Source: Erwinia sp. E_sp_B01_1 (GTDB lineage Bacteria > Pseudomonadota > Gammaproteobacteria > Enterobacterales > Enterobacteriaceae). From it: a stretch of 64,000 bases of DNA. The DNA lies in NCBI RefSeq assembly GCF_036865545.1, contig NZ_CP142208.1, positions 1,178,001-1,242,000 of the forward strand, read 5' to 3'. Each line of letters begins with the position of its first letter. The stretch's first letter is position 1. Under the pieces are notes generated by a model, which was given only the letters and a program-made list of their open reading frames with translations, was not told where the DNA came from and ran no database searches. Made by a program: the position numbers and the translations under genes. Shown piece after piece: positions 47,192 through 55,538 of the stretch.

Positions 47192-48042
47192 GTAATGTCA
47201 GAAGTTTAGCCAAAGCGAGAGAGGCCAAACGCTCACAGGACACGCCGAAAGAGGTCGGTAAGGGGTTTACCTTGCTGCACAGAAAAATACAGGAGACGGA
47301 GTTCTACAGAAAGGATTCTCAAGCTGTTCATCTTTGGGTTCATCTGATCATGTCAGCAAATTACACAGAGGCGGCGGTTAAAACAGAGTATGGGGTTATT
47401 CAGTTGCAGCGCGGCCAGTTTATTACCGGTCGCAACACGCTGGCTAGCGAGACAGGAATCGAACCAAATCGCGTTCAGTACCTGCTGAAGAAGTTCAAAA
47501 AGCTGGGAATGATTGAGACCGCATCTCCTGGTAAGTTCACGGTGATTACCATCTCAAAATATGGTGAATATCAGGGAGAAATTGTCCCAGAAGATTCCCA
47601 GAAGATTCCCAGACCAAATGCAGATGTGGCGCGGCTTCCAGAGAAGGTTGTCCCAGAAGATTCCCAGAAGATTCCCACAACTAACAATATAACTAATAAA
47701 TCATTATCTAAAGATAATGATATGTCATCTCAGGATGACGAATCGCCTCGTAAGAAATCTAAGTCAATCCCATATCAGGCAGTGATGAGCGCCTATAACA
47801 ATTCGGTTGGTGACAAGCTTCCAAATGCTGAATCACTCAATCCCAAGCGTAAGCGGGATATCAAGCGCCTGCTTAGCGAACTTGCAGAGCCAACAGTCGA
47901 TGCTGCTGAGAAGTATTTCAGTGCCTTCATGTGCAGAGCAAAGCCGTTTTACTTCGGTGCCAATGACACTGGCTGGGCTGCAAACTTCGATTACCTGCTG
48001 AGAAGCGAGACGCTTACCAAAACCCGGGAGAACTGCCTGTGA
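47188..48042 (+). CDS. O-like replication initiator
   Basis: A 284-residue protein in the position of lambda O or P22 gp18. The N-terminal winged-helix region (LHRKIQETEFYR to LLKKFKKLGMIET, residues about 25-110) is typical of phage initiators. A linker with the repeated VPEDSQKIP follows, then a C-terminal helicase-interaction domain. The DNA encoding the linker has iterons and an AT-rich stretch, as in lambda O, so the origin probably lies inside the gene. The downstream helicase overlaps by 4 bp. Confidence 0.82.
   Translation: MSNVRSLAKAREAKRSQDTPKEVGKGFTLLHRKIQETEFYRKDSQAVHLWVHLIMSANYTEAAVKTEYGVIQLQRGQFITGRNTLASETGIEPNRVQYLLKKFKKLGMIETASPGKFTVITISKYGEYQGEIVPEDSQKIPRPNADVARLPEKVVPEDSQKIPTTNNITNKSLSKDNDMSSQDDESPRKKSKSIPYQAVMSAYNNSVGDKLPNAESLNPKRKRDIKRLLSELAEPTVDAAEKYFSAFMCRAKPFYFGANDTGWAANFDYLLRSETLTKTRENCL
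47584..47720. other. Candidate phage replication origin inside the O-like gene
   Basis: A 28-bp sequence occurs twice without mismatch (47584-47611 and 47650-47677). Each copy contains two AGAAGATTCCC units. An AT-rich region (47678-47730) follows, with the perfect palindrome TCATTATC-taaa-GATAATGA at 47701-47720. Iterons beside an AT-rich block is the lambda ori layout. Confidence 0.65.
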
Positions 48043-49478
48043 GTGAATCATACCTGACACCCCCGCATAGCATTGACGCTGAACAGGCAGTATTGGGAGG
48101 CTTGATGCTTGATGGCGGAGAAGACCGTAGCCAGAAGGTTATGGCAATCCTAAAGCCAGAGAGTTTCTACAACAAATCACACGGTGCCATCTACGAAGCA
48201 ATGCGTGACCTGCTGAAGAGAAATCAGCCTATCGACCTGCTGACCCTCTCTGATGATCTTGAGTCCCGCTCCACACTTCAGCAATCAGGCGGATTCGCTT
48301 ACCTGGCTGAGATGAGTAAGAACACCCCATCATCTGCAAACATCGTGAACTACGCGCTGGTTATTCGTGACAGGGCTATGGAGCGTTACGCCATCCAGAA
48401 GCTGACCGAAGCCACTGAGATGCTCTACACCCGCAGCACGCTGACCGCAGTGGACAAGCTGGAAGCCGTTAACAGCCTGACCAGCCAGATTAGCGACTAC
48501 GCCAAAACGGGAAACCGTCGTGGCCTGCGTTCGTTTGGTGAGGTTATGGATGACTGGGTAGTGGATTTGGAGAAGCGTTTCGATCCGAATGGAGAGACTC
48601 GCGGCCTGAGCACTGGCATCCCGTCAATGGACAGAATGCTGGCGCCTAAAGGACTGGTGAAAGGCTCCCTGTTTGTCATTGGCGCAAGGCCAAAAATGGG
48701 GAAAACGACCCTGTACAGCCAGATGGCTATCAATTGCGCCATTCGTGAAAAGAAACCATCCCTGATGTTCAGCCTGGAAATGCCATCTGACCAGATCCTG
48801 GAAAAGTTGGTAGGGCAGAAGTCTGGAGTTAACCCCAGCATTTTTTACATGCCGGCTACGCAGGACGATGGCGATGAGTACGTGGGTGATTACGATGGCG
48901 ACTTCGACAAGGCAATTAAAACCGCTCACCGGTTGCGAGAGCTTGACCTGCTGTACATCGACGACACCCCCGGGCTGTCACTGGCTCACATCGTTGCAGA
49001 ATGCCGCAAGGTTAAGCGTCAGAAGGGCAGCGTAGGCATGGTTCTGGTTGATTACCTGACCCTGATGACCGCTGAGAAAGCCGACCGTAACGACCTGGCG
49101 TACGGGATGATCACAAAGGGACTGAAGAACCTCGCCAAAGAGCTGGGTTGCGTCGTCGTCCTCCTTACTCAGCTAAACCGTGAGCTGGAGAAGCGCGTCA
49201 ACAAACGCCCGCTGCCAAGCGACTCTCGCGATACAGGCCAGATTGAGCAGGACTGTGATTACTGGGTAGGCATTCACCGGGAGGGCGCATTCGATGAAAC
49301 CCTGAATCAGGAAGACACCGAATTACTTCTCAGACTGAACCGGCACGGCAAAACAGGCGTGGTTTTCTGCCAGCAGAAGAACGGCGCTATCTACGACTTA
49401 GACCAGGTTGCAGCACGCATCGATCGCGAAAAGCGTCAGGATGGCAAAGGTGGCAATCAGCAGAAAGGGGGCTTTTGA
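48039..49478 (+). CDS. DnaB-type replicative helicase
   Basis: A 479-residue DnaB-family helicase like P22 gp12. The N-terminal domain begins PPHSIDAEQAVLGGLML; Walker A is GARPKMGKTT near residue 215; Walker B VLVDYLTLM near 338; LTQLNRELEKR near 376 follows. The prophage carries its own helicase, so it needs no P-type loader. Confidence 0.94.
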   Translation: MSESYLTPPHSIDAEQAVLGGLMLDGGEDRSQKVMAILKPESFYNKSHGAIYEAMRDLLKRNQPIDLLTLSDDLESRSTLQQSGGFAYLAEMSKNTPSSANIVNYALVIRDRAMERYAIQKLTEATEMLYTRSTLTAVDKLEAVNSLTSQISDYAKTGNRRGLRSFGEVMDDWVVDLEKRFDPNGETRGLSTGIPSMDRMLAPKGLVKGSLFVIGARPKMGKTTLYSQMAINCAIREKKPSLMFSLEMPSDQILEKLVGQKSGVNPSIFYMPATQDDGDEYVGDYDGDFDKAIKTAHRLRELDLLYIDDTPGLSLAHIVAECRKVKRQKGSVGMVLVDYLTLMTAEKADRNDLAYGMITKGLKNLAKELGCVVVLLTQLNRELEKRVNKRPLPSDSRDTGQIEQDCDYWVGIHREGAFDETLNQEDTELLLRLNRHGKTGVVFCQQKNGAIYDLDQVAARIDREKRQDGKGGNQQKGGF

Positions 49479-49681
49479 TGGAAAAACTACCAACCGTTAT
49501 CTCCGAAGGCGAAATGAAGATAGTGCCGGGCCTGAAAATCACAGTGATGGTGCTCGACAATGGGCGTCGGATTATACCGGAAGAGGATATGCAGCGTGCT
49601 TGTGAGTGGCTGGGCATGGATCTGGCATCGGTACTTCAGGACAGGGTTATGGCCGGGCAGACTGCCAAAGGGAGTGAATAA
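49478..49681 (+). CDS. Small prophage protein (67 aa)
   Basis: The ATG overlaps the helicase stop as TGATG. Mostly strand-forming N-terminus, helical C-terminus. Not recognised. Confidence 0.6.
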   Translation: MEKLPTVISEGEMKIVPGLKITVMVLDNGRRIIPEEDMQRACEWLGMDLASVLQDRVMAGQTAKGSE

Positions 49682-49682
49682 G

Positions 49683-49874
49683 ATGGAAGATAACAAAGTT
49701 AAAAATGCTGACGGCACCGTAACAGTCATTCATGAATGCGAGTGCTGCAGAGGAATCGGGACAGTTGACGAAAGGCTAGGCGGTGAGCCTTTCAGCAATC
49801 CGGAAGCAACATGCCCTGACTGTGACGGCATCGGGGAATGGTATGAAACTGTAATCGCCGGGGAGGCATCATGA
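49683..49874 (+). CDS. Zinc-finger prophage protein (63 aa)
   Basis: From ATG 49683. Two CxxC-x-G-x-G units (CECCRGIG and CPDCDGIG) about 25 residues apart resemble the zinc knuckles of DnaJ. No J-domain is present. Role unknown. Confidence 0.65.
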   Translation: MEDNKVKNADGTVTVIHECECCRGIGTVDERLGGEPFSNPEATCPDCDGIGEWYETVIAGEAS

Positions 49875-50095
49875 CCGACACAGTTAAGAGCGAAGATGGG
49901 CGGGAGAAGTTTGAGCGTTGGTGGGAAATTACGCATCACAACGGCAAGCCCCCACGATTTGGATGGGCCCACTGGCGTGAAGGTGATGGGTATTCATCGA
50001 CTGAAGAAGACGATTCAACTCAGCGTGAATGGGAAGCTTTTCAGGCTGGTTGGCAGGCCAGAGCGGAGCAGGGGGAGAGTAATGTTAACGCTTAA
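49871..50095 (+). CDS. Small prophage protein (74 aa)
   Basis: Trp-rich acidic protein with a C-terminal EWEAFQAGWQARAE motif found in many nin-region proteins. ATGA-coupled to the upstream gene. Function unknown. Confidence 0.6.
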   Translation: MTDTVKSEDGREKFERWWEITHHNGKPPRFGWAHWREGDGYSSTEEDDSTQREWEAFQAGWQARAEQGESNVNA

Positions 50096-50441
50096 GCACT
50101 TTTTCGACAGGCCATCCTGGGCAGCAGTGGCTGGCTACGATTTCAACATCATCGACTGCATGTCTGAGGCGGCTAATCGTATAAACATTTTCCAAGGTAT
50201 ATGGGCATTGCTCTGTGAAATTCCAGATATCGAGATGAGAGAGGTATGGAAGGTACCATTCAACCTTATGGTTTGCGTCCTGGCGTTGCTCTGGGGATTC
50301 ATTTACCCATTAGCTGGGCTGTCAATTTACTTCCGCTGCAAGCGAGCGGTGAAGAAATATCCACTGCGTAGTGAATGGCCGCCGATTGTTGAGAGAAACA
50401 TATCTGGCTGGCTTGAAGACTGCGAGAGGAAATTCAAATGA
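50082..50441 (+). CDS. Membrane-associated prophage protein (119 aa)
   Basis: From ATG 50082, with GGGGGAG upstream and a 14-bp overlap with the previous gene. One strong hydrophobic segment (VPFNLMVCVLALLWGFIYPL, about residues 58-77) suggests an inner-membrane protein. Not recognised. Confidence 0.6.
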   Translation: MLTLKHFFDRPSWAAVAGYDFNIIDCMSEAANRINIFQGIWALLCEIPDIEMREVWKVPFNLMVCVLALLWGFIYPLAGLSIYFRCKRAVKKYPLRSEWPPIVERNISGWLEDCERKFK

Positions 50442-50710
50442 CTGAGCTTACGTTTAACCAGTGGATGATGGTTGGCCTGATGGCAATCAGCTACCTGTTT
50501 ATCACGGTCAAGACTGGGCAGTGGCTTATGTGGGTATTCCTCAAGTCATGGGAAAAGCTCCGCAAGCAAACCCGTCAGCAGCAGGCGGTTAATGACCTCT
50601 ATGATGCTTTCGACCTCGATCAAATCAAAGATGGCACCACCTTGAAGGTAACCACAAAGGGCAGCCTGACAATCATGATTTACCGCACGGAGAAAAAGCA
50701 TGACAGCTGA
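50438..50710 (+). CDS. DUF4752-like membrane protein
   Basis: A 90-residue protein with an N-terminal membrane helix (residues about 8-30) and a cytosolic C-terminal part containing LYDAFDLDQIKDGTTLKV, which fits DUF4752. Function unknown. Confidence 0.6.
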   Translation: MTELTFNQWMMVGLMAISYLFITVKTGQWLMWVFLKSWEKLRKQTRQQQAVNDLYDAFDLDQIKDGTTLKVTTKGSLTIMIYRTEKKHDS

Positions 50711-50879
50711 AGTAATCCCACTAAAGCGCCCCGATCACCTGCAAGAGGTGAGTAACGGTCTGTCCCTACTCAAAACATTCCACGCAACCGGCGGACACAA
50801 CCATCAGACCGTGAGCTTGATTATGGCAAAGATGGCAGATGACCTGGCAAAAGCGCAGGAGCAGATGAAAGGGAGGTAG
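50700..50879 (+). CDS. Small prophage protein (59 aa)
   Basis: A 59-codon frame overlapping the preceding stop by 11 bp. The segment HNHQTVSLIMAKMADDLAKA is helical. Its stop (TAG) lies 3 bp before the GTG of ninB. Function unknown. Confidence 0.6.
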   Translation: MTAEVIPLKRPDHLQEVSNGLSLLKTFHATGGHNHQTVSLIMAKMADDLAKAQEQMKGR

Positions 50880-50882
50880 GCC

Positions 50883-51326
50883 GTGCATGACTTCTGTTTG
50901 CACAAATCCACTCTGGGACAGTTCACCAAACTAATCTTCGACCTCGTTTCTTCCGACAAAAAATACCGCATCAAATTCTCAGCATGGCGTGACCAACGCA
51001 GCATCCCTCAGAACTCTCTTCAGCACATGTGGTACGCAGAGCTAAGCGCTTATCTCATCAAGCGTGGCAAGCCATTTGCGTCTCCAGAATGGGTGAAGGA
51101 TGCGATGAAGCACACCTACCTGGGATATGAGAGCCGGGAAATGGTCGATGTGGTGACAGGAAAGAGAACCCAGATACAGACGCTACGGCATACATCAGGC
51201 CTCGACACAGGCGACATGCATCACTACCTCACTCAGGTAGAGGGATGGGCGCTCAATGTCGGTTGCAGGCTGACGATACCGGCTGACAGCGAATATAACC
51301 AACTCAGACAAAAGCAGGTGGCTTAG
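50883..51326 (+). CDS. ninB: NinB recombination protein
   Basis: A 147-residue NinB (Orf) protein; lambda Orf binds SSB and replaces RecFOR in recombination. Conserved segments are RIKFSAWRDQRSIPQNSLQH and MWYAEL. The start is GTG at 50883, with GGGAGG upstream. Confidence 0.9.
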   Translation: MHDFCLHKSTLGQFTKLIFDLVSSDKKYRIKFSAWRDQRSIPQNSLQHMWYAELSAYLIKRGKPFASPEWVKDAMKHTYLGYESREMVDVVTGKRTQIQTLRHTSGLDTGDMHHYLTQVEGWALNVGCRLTIPADSEYNQLRQKQVA

Positions 51327-51701
51327 ATGACAGCACGTGAACGCATCAAAGAATTCCTTTCAGGGCAAAGGTTCGTATCAACCAAAATTCTCCATGACCA
51401 TATTCAGTCACTTGGATTTAACCGGGTCAGTTCCTGCAGCGCTCTATCGAAGATGGTTTCCAGGGGCGAAGTTATCAGTAACGGCCATCACATCCACACC
51501 TATGTGAAGCTGAACGAAGCCTACAAGCCAAAGGCTGCCTCAGCCCGCCAGAAAGCTAATCACGCGAATCTGGGCAAGATAATGGGAAGGGTGCCACGCA
51601 AACCAAAAACAGAGGCCGGTGATAACGACATCTTCGAACTGTGCCGCAAACACAGCAATATTTATGCAATGGACAAGCTTCTCCGCGAGGTGAGGGTATG
51701 A
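51327..51701 (+). CDS. Winged-helix-like prophage protein (124 aa)
   Basis: The N-terminal region (ERIKEFLSGQRFVSTKILHD to SALSKMVSRGEVIS) has the spacing of a winged helix. A C-terminal Asp/Arg-rich part follows. It lies directly after ninB without a gap. Not named. Confidence 0.6.
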   Translation: MTARERIKEFLSGQRFVSTKILHDHIQSLGFNRVSSCSALSKMVSRGEVISNGHHIHTYVKLNEAYKPKAASARQKANHANLGKIMGRVPRKPKTEAGDNDIFELCRKHSNIYAMDKLLREVRV

Positions 51702-52018
51702 ACTTAACAGCAGAACATAGCATGGTTGAATCATTGCTTGGGCAGGCTGCAAAGGTAATTTCTGAGATGGTTCAGAAAGCAAACGCCAGGGCAGAGCAGG
51801 AAAAGGCGGTGGCCTTCAAAGGGACAGTGTCATCCATTCCAGAAATGCTTGTCAGCGCCCGGGGAAATCAAACGCTTGTCGCTGAGCTATTGGGAGCAAG
51901 CAGGGGGACAATCAGGAAATACGCCAGAGACTTCAAGGCAGAGCATCACGCCATTGTTAACGGAACCCTCATGATTAACCGGGGCCATCTTGGTGAGCAC
52001 AAGAGAATTAAAGCATGA
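51698..52018 (+). CDS. ninH: NinH-like protein with N-terminal extension
   Basis: A 106-residue protein from ATG 51698 (ATGA overlap). The C-terminal half (SIPEMLVSARGNQTLVAELL to GTIRKYARDF and HAIVNGTLMINRG) aligns with lambda NinH (68 residues), a helix-turn-helix protein. The N-terminal 45 residues are an extra helical part. Confidence 0.8.
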   Translation: MNLTAEHSMVESLLGQAAKVISEMVQKANARAEQEKAVAFKGTVSSIPEMLVSARGNQTLVAELLGASRGTIRKYARDFKAEHHAIVNGTLMINRGHLGEHKRIKA

Positions 52019-52188
52019 GGCAGAGAATAAGCCCCACACAGAAAGCAATCGACCAACTCATATTCCAGCCTACCCGCAGAAGCCGCAATAAACCCAAGCC
52101 TATCCCGTCAGCGAGTGAAGTAGTAACTCTCGATTATTGCTACCTGCTGTTGAAGGCTAAATGGGACCGTATGCGGAGGACGCGATGA
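52015..52188 (+). CDS. ninE: NinE-like protein
   Basis: A 57-codon gene. The segment TRRSRNKPKPIPSASEV and the basic end KWDRMRRTR match lambda NinE. Overlaps both neighbours by 4 bp. Confidence 0.8.
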   Translation: MRQRISPTQKAIDQLIFQPTRRSRNKPKPIPSASEVVTLDYCYLLLKAKWDRMRRTR

Positions 52189-52334
52189 CTGAACCAAAAG
52201 AACAGGCCTGTTCGGATTGTGGTATGGCCCTGAGCGCTGATGAATCGTGGGTATGTGAGGACTGTTGCGCTTTCTACTCAATGCTTGATCCAAATTCGAA
52301 TATGGCAGGAGACGATGATGGCGAACCTTCGTAA
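52185..52334 (+). CDS. ninF: NinF-like Cys-rich protein
   Basis: A 49-codon gene with a zinc-type arrangement CSDCG...VCEDCC and then LDPNSNM, the order and spacing of lambda and P22 NinF. Overlaps ninE by 4 bp and ybcO by 17 bp. Confidence 0.78.
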   Translation: MTEPKEQACSDCGMALSADESWVCEDCCAFYSMLDPNSNMAGDDDGEPS

Positions 52335-52608
52335 AGAAGCGCGGGGCAGGGAGTGCCAAGTCAGATTGCCGGGCATCTGCAATGGCAACTCTGAAACAGT
52401 AGTACTCGCGCACTACCGGATGGTAGGCATCTGCGGAACAGGCATGAAACCTGATGACCTTTTTGGTGCCTGGGCGTGCTCTGGTTGCCACGATGAGATA
52501 GACAGGCGTACACGTCACTGTGAAGTCACTGAGGCCCGTATAGCGCATCTGGAAGTTGTTATCAGGACACAGGATGCATTACTCAGAGAAGGAAAGGTGA
52601 AGCGATGA
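52318..52608 (+). CDS. ybcO: YbcO-type nuclease (DUF1364)
   Basis: 96 residues, the same length as YbcO in E. coli prophage DLP12, and very similar: LRKEARGRECQVRLPGICNG at the start. CSGCHDEIDRRTRH holds the HNH-like zinc/catalytic residues. It belongs to the RusA-associated nuclease cassette. Confidence 0.9.
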   Translation: MANLRKEARGRECQVRLPGICNGNSETVVLAHYRMVGICGTGMKPDDLFGAWACSGCHDEIDRRTRHCEVTEARIAHLEVVIRTQDALLREGKVKR

Positions 52609-52967
52609 CCGAATATCGAATAGTTCTACCCTGGCCGCCGGGCAACAATCACCTCTTCTCAGTGTTTCGAGGCAGGAAAATCAAAAGCAAGAAAGGCAGG
52701 GAATACACAGCAGCAGTCATCAAGCAAATCACCGAAGCAAATCAGCAATACCTCCTCACCGGCAGCCTGAAAGTAAAAATCACCGCATACCCACCGACAC
52801 GCGCCAGGCGTGACCTGGACAACCTCTTCAAAGCCCCTCTCGACTCACTCACCCAGGCAGGCGTAATAGCCGATGACAGCCTGATTGATGACGTGCGCAT
52901 GGTGCGTGGAGAAGTGAAAAAGGGTGGGCGGCTGGAAGTCCTGATAACTGAACTGGAGGAAGCATGA
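52605..52967 (+). CDS. rusA: RusA Holliday junction resolvase
   Basis: A 120-residue RusA (E. coli 120). LPWPPGNNHLF at the N-terminus, RRDLDNLFKAPLDSL with the catalytic Asp pair near residues 67-70, and the conserved DDSLIDD. Resolves Holliday junctions in the phage recombination pathway. Confidence 0.94.
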   Translation: MTEYRIVLPWPPGNNHLFSVFRGRKIKSKKGREYTAAVIKQITEANQQYLLTGSLKVKITAYPPTRARRDLDNLFKAPLDSLTQAGVIADDSLIDDVRMVRGEVKKGGRLEVLITELEEA

Positions 52968-53575
52968 ATAACGACACTTTGGCACAGTTGGCACAGGTAA
53001 TGCGAAAGTCAGACCTGAAGAAACGATACCTCAAGCCTGTAGCTCTCATCACACCGTTACAATCCACCTGGGTACGCTGCATTCTCGATGTATGGGGAAG
53101 CAAGTACGGCGGCAACGAAGGGCCAGCAGGAGCATCCAGCGTAATCGGTCGTCTGATGATTAGGCAGGAATGGAATGGAAGGGAGAGTGAGCGGATCATG
53201 GAAGTGGTCAACAATCTGCACAAGCAGGGTTACAGCGGCAATGTGCTATTTCTGAAGGCCAAAGAAATCCTCAACCCTCAGAACAGCGTCAGCAATCTTC
53301 TCGACCGCGCCAACGAAACGGAAGATGCCGACTTTGTAGAATCCATCATCACTAAGATATTCGCACCGAACAATCCGATCCGGTATGTAGCTATTAAGCA
53401 TTACTGTGAGCGCAAATGCTCGCAAGATATTGCTAATGAGTTATCCCGTATTACCGGCATGCACTTCGAAAATGCCAAAACCCGAATAAAATGGTGCAGG
53501 CAATTACTTGAGGCTTCCGTTTATCACGCTATAAAGCGAGAAATGAATGGGATAAATCACAAACATGCCGCTTAA
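52964..53575 (+). CDS. Q-like antiterminator (DUF1133)
   Basis: A 203-residue protein in the Q position, last gene of the early right operon. It resembles DUF1133 proteins: WVRCILDVWGSKYGG near residue 35, and a C-terminal helix-turn-helix-like region (RYVAIKHYCERKCSQDIANE to FENAKTRIKWC). A PR'-like promoter and terminator follow 24 and 100 bp downstream, the signature of Q-controlled late transcription. Confidence 0.72.
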   Translation: MNNDTLAQLAQVMRKSDLKKRYLKPVALITPLQSTWVRCILDVWGSKYGGNEGPAGASSVIGRLMIRQEWNGRESERIMEVVNNLHKQGYSGNVLFLKAKEILNPQNSVSNLLDRANETEDADFVESIITKIFAPNNPIRYVAIKHYCERKCSQDIANELSRITGMHFENAKTRIKWCRQLLEASVYHAIKREMNGINHKHAA

Positions 53576-53598
53576 GTTCGTTAACGTGAAAATAAATA

Positions 53599-53627
53599 TT
53601 GAAAACGTCACTTCGACCTGGTAAATT
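53599..53627 (+). promoter_or_regulatory. Late promoter PR'
   Basis: TTGAAA (53599-53604), an exact 17-bp spacer, TAAATT (53622-53627). Start of transcription would be near 53634. Confidence 0.75.
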
Positions 53628-53677
53628 TATGCCATGCTCGGATGACAAAGACAGAAGAGCGGCAGATTACTGAAAAT

Positions 53678-53709
53678 AAGGCCTGAGTTTAGCGACTTGG
53701 GCCTTTTTT
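53678..53709 (+). terminator. tR'-like terminator
   Basis: Stem AAGGCC / GGCCTT with a 16-base loop followed by TTTT. It would stop PR' transcripts after about 75 nt unless the Q-like protein acts. Confidence 0.8.
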
Positions 53710-54146
53710 ATTGGGTTTTCGTCATGGTTAGCAACTTTTGCGGGTTTTAAGAAACGAACCAAATAAAGTAAATGCAAACGATGATGTAGTTCTGATGGCG
53801 GCTTAACAGCCTGTAAGTCAGTGAGGTCTTCCAATCCCTCATAACCGAATTTGGCGCAGTGGCCCGCTGTGATTAATAATGGGCACCCAACAGGTAAGAG
53901 CATTAGGCAGACGGCATCTCTCACCAAAGATTAGCGATGAGTGAAATGACAGTGAGTGAATGTGACGACGCTCGTCAGTGCTCTTTCCTGTGGGTAACAA
54001 CGGGCATGTCGCCTTAGTAAATCCCAACTCGGTGCTGGATTCGCGACTAGCCGTCCACTCCACGAAACGGGGTACACAACTGACAAGCAGCTTGACGAAG
54101 TGGCAACAGATACGCCGCTCGTGTTGTGAAGCAGGCTGCTTTTCGT
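53710..54146. other. Late leader region without supported genes
   Basis: About 440 bp follow tR' before the next structured element. Frames are short on the plus strand; minus-strand frames cross both terminators and have no protein-like character. I see no gene here. It is the untranslated leader of the late transcript. Confidence 0.55.
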
Positions 54147-54317
54147 TGTGGTGTAACTCAATTCCCGCCTGGCGGTGGGTTAGATGGGTAGAGTAATGCA
54201 TCAACCAGTTAGCTGGCAGGGCAGGCATGATGCTTATGCTGAACCTGAGTGTCAGTTCGAGTCTGACCACCACAACACCTAATACCGAAGGTCGCCATTA
54301 GAGCGGCCTTTTTTTAT
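54147..54317 (+). ncRNA. tRNA-like structured RNA with terminator
   Basis: The 3' part has a perfect T-arm (GTCAG-TTCGAGT-CTGAC, 54251-54267), then CACCACA (54268-54274), which pairs fully with TGTGGTG at 54147-54153. U8-A9 and a D-stem ACTC/GAGT (54156-54159, 54191-54194) are also in order. The D-loop is about 20 nt too long and the anticodon region about 33 nt too long, so it is not a normal tRNA. A terminator (AAGGTCGC / GCGGCCTT plus T-run) ends it at 54288-54317. It may be a phage tRNA decayed by insertions or an unfamiliar RNA. Confidence 0.4.
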
Positions 54318-54430
54318 TCCAGTTTTCGCCCCTACCAATTAACTCGACCCTCAAATATTCCTGTGTGGTAGCGGGCGTCTTTCATTCAACAGCAAAAGAG
54401 CCGGTCTGACCGGGATCGCCGGAGACGGCT

Positions 54431-54838
54431 ATGGCATTCGATATAACCAAAGAGTTCTTCATTGGTGCTGGCGGCTCCCTGGCCGCATCCATTGCGGGAG
54501 TCATGGCGTTTGGCCGTTACTGGGTAAGCAGCAGGGCTCAGAACGCAAACGACAAATCACAAATCAATATGCTCCAGTGGCAAATGGATGAGTTAAAGCG
54601 CTCCAAGGAAGAGAACAAGCAACTGCGTGATGAGATTGAAGATCGTGATGAGACGATAAGAAAGTATTGGGCTGAGATATCAGAAACCAAAACCACTCTT
54701 CAGATAATCCAGATATCCCAAAAGCACCTCGAAGAACAAAACACCTTACTTAAGGAGCAGGTGAAAGAGCTGACCACTTCTAACATGGAGATGGTTAAGC
54801 AACTCATCGAGCTTCGAGAATCCCTGAGGGTTCAATGA
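54431..54838 (+). CDS. Membrane/coiled-coil protein, first gene of the late operon
   Basis: A 135-residue protein with one N-terminal hydrophobic segment (FFIGAGGSLAASIAGVMAFG) and a long coiled coil (about 40-130). GGAGA precedes the ATG. It lies just before the lysis genes and could be a holin-related or antiholin protein; no direct match. Confidence 0.55.
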   Translation: MAFDITKEFFIGAGGSLAASIAGVMAFGRYWVSSRAQNANDKSQINMLQWQMDELKRSKEENKQLRDEIEDRDETIRKYWAEISETKTTLQIIQISQKHLEEQNTLLKEQVKELTTSNMEMVKQLIELRESLRVQ

Positions 54839-55074
54839 TGATCAAGAACTCCCAAGGTGAAACCATACTGACCTGGCAAATGCTGGTGATTATTTCCTTA
54901 ACGTCATTCGCAATATTCCTTGGCGGGGTTTCATCTGGTTACTTCTACTTTCGTGCTGAGTACCTGCCCAAGGCAGAGGCCCGCGACAAGGTAGTGAACG
55001 AAATCAAGAAGCAGGTCGATCAGCTTCCGACCCAGAAAGAACTCAAGCAGGTTGTTAAGGAGGATTCTAAGTGA
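54835..55074 (+). CDS. Single-pass membrane protein in the lysis region (79 aa)
   Basis: One membrane helix at about residues 15-40, then a charged helix (RDKVVNEIKKQVDQL). ATGATG at the start overlaps the upstream stop. It may assist the holin; role unproven. Confidence 0.55.
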   Translation: MMIKNSQGETILTWQMLVIISLTSFAIFLGGVSSGYFYFRAEYLPKAEARDKVVNEIKKQVDQLPTQKELKQVVKEDSK

Positions 55075-55538
55075 GCCAAGCAATCCAGATCCTCAATTTT
55101 GAGGAAGGGTACAAAGAATCCCCATACCTCGATACGCTCGGTTACCCCACTGTTGCAGGCGGCGTGCGGATAGGGCCCAAAGGTGCCAGCCTGACAAATT
55201 ACACCTTCACCGTTCCTCGTGCTGTTGGTGATGTGTGGAAGCAGTTGATTCTGGATGGAAAGATTTACGAGATGAACAACCGGCAGAATATCGCAGCAGC
55301 ACTCAAAGCGTGTAACCCGGCTCGGGCAGACATTCTCTACAGCATGGGATATCAGCTTGGCGTCGATGGTCTGGCAGCATTCAAGAACACTCTGGTTCTC
55401 ATCTCTAACGGCAACTTCACTGGGGCTGCTAACGAGATGCTCAAGAGCCTGTGGGCCAAGCAAACGCCTAAGCGTGCCCAGCGTCACGCAGAAGTAATGC
55501 GCACTGGTAGCTATGACGCATACAAGGGGCTGATATGA
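55071..55538 (+). CDS. T4-type lysozyme (endolysin)
   Basis: A 155-residue glycoside hydrolase of the T4 lysozyme class (GH24). The triad fits: Glu in NFEEGYKE near residue 11, Asp in YLDTLGYPT near 20, Thr near 25. No signal or SAR helix, so it needs a holin for export. GTG start at 55071 overlaps the previous stop. Confidence 0.85.
   Translation: MSQAIQILNFEEGYKESPYLDTLGYPTVAGGVRIGPKGASLTNYTFTVPRAVGDVWKQLILDGKIYEMNNRQNIAAALKACNPARADILYSMGYQLGVDGLAAFKNTLVLISNGNFTGAANEMLKSLWAKQTPKRAQRHAEVMRTGSYDAYKGLI

Noticed and set aside
53839..54273. Minus-strand frames (144 and 76 codons) in the late leader
   Set aside because: They run against all late genes, cross the tRNA-like structure and have no protein-like pattern or ribosome site.
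54147..54274. A normal tRNA gene in the late leader
   Set aside because: No 17-nt anticodon stem-loop can be drawn between the D-stem and the T-arm, and the span is about 128 nt rather than about 72.
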